NCBI GenBank assembly: GCA_019359375.1
Contig: JAHHHL010000029.1
Span: 1 to 64,000 of the forward strand
Reading direction: 5' to 3'
DNA: 64,000 nt
Source of the DNA: Lyngbya sp. HA4199-MV5
GTDB taxonomy: Bacteria > Cyanobacteriota > Cyanobacteriia > Leptolyngbyales > Leptolyngbyaceae
Below, in pieces: positions 60,525 through 64,000 of the stretch. Every line of letters starts with the position of its first letter. Within the stretch, counting starts at the first letter, position 1. Both the position numbers and the translations under genes were made by a program. Under the pieces are notes generated by a model that searched no databases, was not told where the DNA came from, and saw nothing but the letters and a program-made list of their open reading frames with translations.

Positions 60525-62357
60525 TTACGTCTCCAGCAGTTGCAGCTTGTACAGGCTGGCATACAGTCCACCCTGGCTGAGAAGTTCTTCATGGCTACCT
60601 GATTCGACCAGTTGACCGCGCTTGAGGACGAGGATGCGATCGCAGTTGCGAATGGTAGACAAACGGTGCGCGATAATAATGGCAGTACGGTTTTCCAGCA
60701 AATGATCCAGCGCGTCTTGAATCAGTGCTTCGGTGCCCACATCCAGACTGGCGGTGGCTTCATCCAGCACCAGAATGCGCGGTTCACGGATGGCAGCACG
60801 AGCAAAGGCTAGCAGTTGCTTTTGTCCGCCCGACAGGTTGGTGCCTCGTTCACGGAGGGGTGTATCGTACCCCTGGGGCAGTTGTTCGATCAGGGCAGAA
60901 ACATTGGTGCGTTCGGCGGCAGATTGAATGGCAGCAAAGGGATACGTTTCACCCAGCGTAATGTTGCTTTTCACGTCGCCTGCAAACACAAAGCCGTCTT
61001 GCAAAATCACGCCCATGTGGCGGCGCAGTTCGGTTTGGGGCAGATCACGAATATTCACCCCATCCACCAAAATGCAGCCTTCTGTCACCTCATACAAGCG
61101 GCTTAGCAACCGAATAATGGAACTTTTGCCTGCACCTGTGGGACCCACCAACGCGACTTTTTCACCGGGGCGAATGGTGAAGTTAAGATCGTGCAGCACG
61201 TATTCGCCTTCCTTGTAAGCAAAGGAGACATGCTCAAAGCGGATTTCGCCTGTAGTGGCTTCAGCACGGCTGTCCAGCGTTTTAGGATGTTCGGGATCGC
61301 GGATGTCGATCGACTCATTAAAAATATCACTGACCCGCTCTACAGCCGTGAACCCAGCTTGAATGGCGGTGAACTTTTCCGCAAACTGACGCAGGGGATC
61401 GAACAGACGTTGAGAGAACAAAATAAAGGTTGAAAGTTGACCCAGGTTGAGCGTTTGATCGAGAATGAAGCGCCCACCGAGCCAGAGGACAGACGCGATC
61501 GCCGCCAGCGAAATCCACTCCAGCGTGGCGGAAATAGCGGAATCGTGAAAGATGGTTTTATCAACCTCTTTGATGTAGCGCAGATTGCTGGTGCGAAACA
61601 GATCGGCGTTAAAGGCTTCGCGGCGAAAAAGCTGTACAACATTAATGCCGACAATATTTTCTTGTAAGGTCGAATTGAGCGTAGACAATTCTTCGCGCGA
61701 TTTGTAGTTGGCTTTGCGATACTGCTGCTGAAAGTAAATGATCAGCGCTGTCGCTGGAATGAGCATCGCGGTTAGCAACAGCGCCAACTGCCATTGCAGC
61801 AAGAACATGGCGATCGCAATCACAATGATTGAAAACAAATCGCCCAAAATGCCGATCGCGCCTGTGGAGAATACATCCCCCAACGCTTCCACATCGCTGG
61901 TGAGACGGGTAATCAAGCGTCCAACCGGGGTGCGATCGAAAAAGCGCATTGCCAGCGACGTGACGTGGTGAAACAAATCGGCGCGAATGTCTGCCGTAAT
62001 GCGCTGCCCCATTTTCTGCACGAGAAACCCCTGTCGCGCATCAAAGAAGGTACGCAGAATCAGCGTCAGCAGCAATAGCCCTGCCAGCAGATTAATGCCA
62101 TCCGTGAGGGACATTTGACGCAGAAACCCCCAGGTGGTTGGTTCTTGCCGAACGAGGGAAATCGCTTCACCAATCAAAATGGGCTGCATGGCTCCGGCGA
62201 TCGCCGTGGGCACCAGCAGCGCAAACGACCATGCCAGTAGCCGCTTGTCTCGCAGCCCATATTCTGCCAACCGCATAAACAAGCGCCAGTCGGTTTCGCG
62301 TATCCGTTCTCGCACGGGGCGATCGGGTTTTGGTGAAGGGGCGATCGAGCCAGTCAT
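60525..62357 (-). CDS. ABC exporter, fused membrane and ATPase domains
   Basis: 610 aa half-transporter (MdlB/MsbA-like). Six helices occupy the first 330 residues (LLAWSFALLVPTAIAGAMQPILIGEAISL is TM1). The ATPase has Walker A GPTGAGKSSIIRLL, signature LSGGQKQLLAFARAAI, Walker B ILVLDEATASLD, and a D-loop followed by RTAIIIAHRLSTIRN. The RPVRERIRETDWRLFMRLAEYGLRDKR extension at the N-terminus is usual in cyanobacterial members. Exports lipids or drugs as a dimer; substrate unknown. Confidence 0.9.
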   Translation of the reverse strand: MTGSIAPSPKPDRPVRERIRETDWRLFMRLAEYGLRDKRLLAWSFALLVPTAIAGAMQPILIGEAISLVRQEPTTWGFLRQMSLTDGINLLAGLLLLTLILRTFFDARQGFLVQKMGQRITADIRADLFHHVTSLAMRFFDRTPVGRLITRLTSDVEALGDVFSTGAIGILGDLFSIIVIAIAMFLLQWQLALLLTAMLIPATALIIYFQQQYRKANYKSREELSTLNSTLQENIVGINVVQLFRREAFNADLFRTSNLRYIKEVDKTIFHDSAISATLEWISLAAIASVLWLGGRFILDQTLNLGQLSTFILFSQRLFDPLRQFAEKFTAIQAGFTAVERVSDIFNESIDIRDPEHPKTLDSRAEATTGEIRFEHVSFAYKEGEYVLHDLNFTIRPGEKVALVGPTGAGKSSIIRLLSRLYEVTEGCILVDGVNIRDLPQTELRRHMGVILQDGFVFAGDVKSNITLGETYPFAAIQSAAERTNVSALIEQLPQGYDTPLRERGTNLSGGQKQLLAFARAAIREPRILVLDEATASLDVGTEALIQDALDHLLENRTAIIIAHRLSTIRNCDRILVLKRGQLVESGSHEELLSQGGLYASLYKLQLLET

Positions 62358-62717
62358 AACGTACAGCCGTGAAAAGAACGTGTGAGAAGAGACGTGCTTT
62401 CCAACTGTAGCGTAGTCAGTTTTACTCGCACTCCGTAACGAGTGTTACGGAGAGATTAGTGTCGAGCATTCGTCAAGTCTTTGCAGCAGGTTTCATCAAA
62501 GCTACACATTCATATTCAGTAGAATTACTGGCTTTTTAACGGTGCGTTAGACGCGTCTTAAAGTCCCTGTGGGATGTATGGAGGTTGGTATCCCATCCTT
62601 CTGCAAAACAATCAAACCCACGCAAACCGCCGTAGCAGAAGTGATGGCATCAGGGTGCTTGCCGTTTGTTCCACTCGCACATCAACCATTCATCTACCAC
62701 TAGACACCTCTAAACCT
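62358..62717. other. Divergent spacer with short hairpin
   Basis: 360 bases between the exporter start and the phosphodiesterase start. It contains a perfect 9-bp hairpin, CTCCGTAAC-GAGT-GTTACGGAG (62431-62452), which could be an operator. No gene or repeat otherwise. Confidence 0.55.
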
Positions 62718-64000
62718 ATGGCAGACGTAACTCTCAAGGGCTTTGCCTCACTCCCAGCCGACACCTTTGCAGAAGGACCTCCCGCCGGAAACGGCATCTC
62801 TGGTAACGGGCGCACGGGACCGTTTCCGGGTCAGCCCGTACAGGGCTTTAGCGGCGTACAGTTTGCGGATCAAAATCGCTTCTGGTTTCTGCCAGACAAT
62901 GGTTTTGGTGCCAAAGGAAACAGCGCTGATTTTCTACTGCGAATCTATCAAGTTGATCCTAGCTTTCAGGGAGCAGAAGCGTCGGGTGATGGCAGCGTGA
63001 AGGTTGGCAGCTTTATTCAACTGCGCGACCCTGACAAAAAAGTGCCGTTTGCCATTACGAATGAGAAAACGAGCGATCGCGTCCTCACAGGCGCAGACTT
63101 TGATATTGAATCCTTCGTGCTGGCAGAGGACGGCACGATCTGGGTGGGTGACGAGTTTGGTCCCTTTTTGCTGCACTTTGACGGCACGGGCAAATTGCTG
63201 GATGCCCCCATTGCAACTCCTAACCCCGTCAAGCTGAACACCCTGAATGGTCAGGCTCCACTGGTGATTGGGCATCGGGGTGCCAGTGGTGAATTGCCAG
63301 AGCATACGTTAGAGGCATACAAGCTGGCGATCGAGCGCGGTGCCGATTTTATTGAACCAGATCTGGTTTCCACCAAAGATGGCGTGTTGATTGCCCGCCA
63401 CGAACCCATTTTAGGTGGCACCACCGATGTTGCCAGTCGTCCTGAGTTTGTCGATCGTAAGCGCAGCGGCATCGTTGATGGCGTGCTGTACGAAAACGAA
63501 TTTTTTGCCTCTGACTTCACCCTGGCAGAGATCAAAACCCTGCGGGCGATCATGCCGCAAGGCTTCCGTACCCAGGCATTCAACGGGGTGTTTGAAATTC
63601 CCACGCTGCAAGACGTGATTGAGCTGGTGCAGCAGGTTGAAAAAGATACGGGCAAAAAAATCGGCATCTATCCCGAAACCAAACACCCCACCTATCACGA
63701 TCATTTAGGGCTGTCCCTGGAAGAGCCGCTGCTGGCAACGCTAGAGCAAACAGGCTTCACTGACCCCAGCCGCATTTTCATCCAGTCCTTTGAAGTCGCC
63801 AATCTGAAGAAACTGAACACCAAAACCGACATTCCTCTGGTGCAATTGCTGGATGCCTATGACGTGGATTATGCGACGGGCGACCTGTTGTATCAGGATG
63901 TGAATGCGCGTCCCTACGATTTTGCTGTGGCAGGCGACACTCGCACCTACGCCGATTTGCAAACGCCCGCAGGACTGGCAGAAATTGCCTCCTACGCCGA
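62718..64000 (+). CDS. Phytase-like esterase / glycerophosphodiester phosphodiesterase, 3' end beyond window
   Basis: Not in the ORF track because it runs off the right edge; 427 codons are open from ATG at 62718 ([21 protein letters not shown]). The first 170 residues resemble the esterase-like domain of phytase ([45 protein letters not shown]). GDPD begins at [50 protein letters not shown], with the catalytic HRG and ExD. It hydrolyses glycerophosphodiesters, probably extracellularly for phosphate supply. No signal peptide is visible at this start. Confidence 0.87.
   Translation, partial: MADVTLKGFASLPADTFAEGPPAGNGISGNGRTGPFPGQPVQGFSGVQFADQNRFWFLPDNGFGAKGNSADFLLRIYQVDPSFQGAEASGDGSVKVGSFIQLRDPDKKVPFAITNEKTSDRVLTGADFDIESFVLAEDGTIWVGDEFGPFLLHFDGTGKLLDAPIATPNPVKLNTLNGQAPLVIGHRGASGELPEHTLEAYKLAIERGADFIEPDLVSTKDGVLIARHEPILGGTTDVASRPEFVDRKRSGIVDGVLYENEFFASDFTLAEIKTLRAIMPQGFRTQAFNGVFEIPTLQDVIELVQQVEKDTGKKIGIYPETKHPTYHDHLGLSLEEPLLATLEQTGFTDPSRIFIQSFEVANLKKLNTKTDIPLVQLLDAYDVDYATGDLLYQDVNARPYDFAVAGDTRTYADLQTPAGLAEIASYA

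Overview
The window is chromosomal DNA of a cyanobacterium, probably filamentous. GCGATCGC (HIP1) octamers are frequent in genes and spacers. Heptameric short tandem repeats (GGCAGGA, CTACACC, GTAGGGA, ACTCCCG, AACAACC) fill many spacers. The gene set is typical of the phylum: ycf46 and ycf35 homologues, an OCP N-domain protein, narM, DevBCA-type exporter genes, an ethylene-receptor-like kinase and DUF2997. I saw no rRNA, tRNA, CRISPR array or intact transposase gene.

Layout, left to right. (1) 0-14.2 kb: three BMP-family Tat lipoproteins (solute receptors) around one ABC transporter of the nucleoside/BMP class (two permeases and a double ATPase). Between them lie a helical carotenoid protein, hicAB, narM, psiE, a TldE/PmbA-like gene and a DUF433/DUF5615 toxin-antitoxin-like pair. 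(2) 14.2-22.3 kb: an ethylene-receptor-type histidine kinase divergent from a paoABC-like molybdenum aldehyde oxidoreductase operon, with XdhC- and MocA-like maturation genes. A second DUF433/DUF5615 pair sits inside this stretch. (3) 22.3-29.6 kb: a lipid kinase, a TetR regulator and a devBCA-type exporter locus that also holds GNAT and DUF2834 genes. (4) 29.8-32.3 kb: ycf46 followed by two ycf35 (DUF1257) genes. (5) 32.2-47.1 kb, all on the minus strand: the most unusual region. It carries homologues of the uncharacterised STM4011-STM4015 set (two radical SAM enzymes, an alkaline-phosphatase-superfamily hydrolase, an ATP-grasp protein and a leucine-rich-repeat protein), a metal-dependent TIM-barrel protein resembling MNIO enzymes, and six further proteins. 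Seven proteins in all (four HEAT-like, one LRR, two WD40) share one N-terminal tag with two LGG motifs. I read this as a protein-modification system with its substrates. (6) 47.2-50.4 kb: a RelE-like pair, then an operon of DUF2997, a GrpE-like protein and an Hsp70-like protein. (7) 50.8-55.5 kb: a guanidine-I (ykkC) type riboswitch whose conserved 3' element also forms one arm of a terminator. It precedes a NitT/TauT-class ABC transporter and a type III glutamine synthetase-like gene. (8) 55.6-64 kb: an EF-G paralogue, a lytic transglycosylase, an ABC exporter and a truncated phytase-like/glycerophosphodiesterase gene running off the right edge.

Mobile and repeat DNA is plentiful but small: two copies of an IS5-like MITE with YTAR flanks, three copies of another terminal-inverted-repeat element placed exactly at gene stop codons, two single fold-back elements, palindromes built on AACCTCGGAGGTT, and a 47-bp tandem repeat at a gene junction that duplicates a start and stop codon. 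Two genes are broken: an Rpn-family nuclease (frameshift and internal deletion) and a WD40 gene (single in-frame TAA).

Functions are assigned by recognising families in the translations. No database search was run. Starts were moved from the ORF-track positions wherever a ribosome binding site or family alignment favoured an internal codon.
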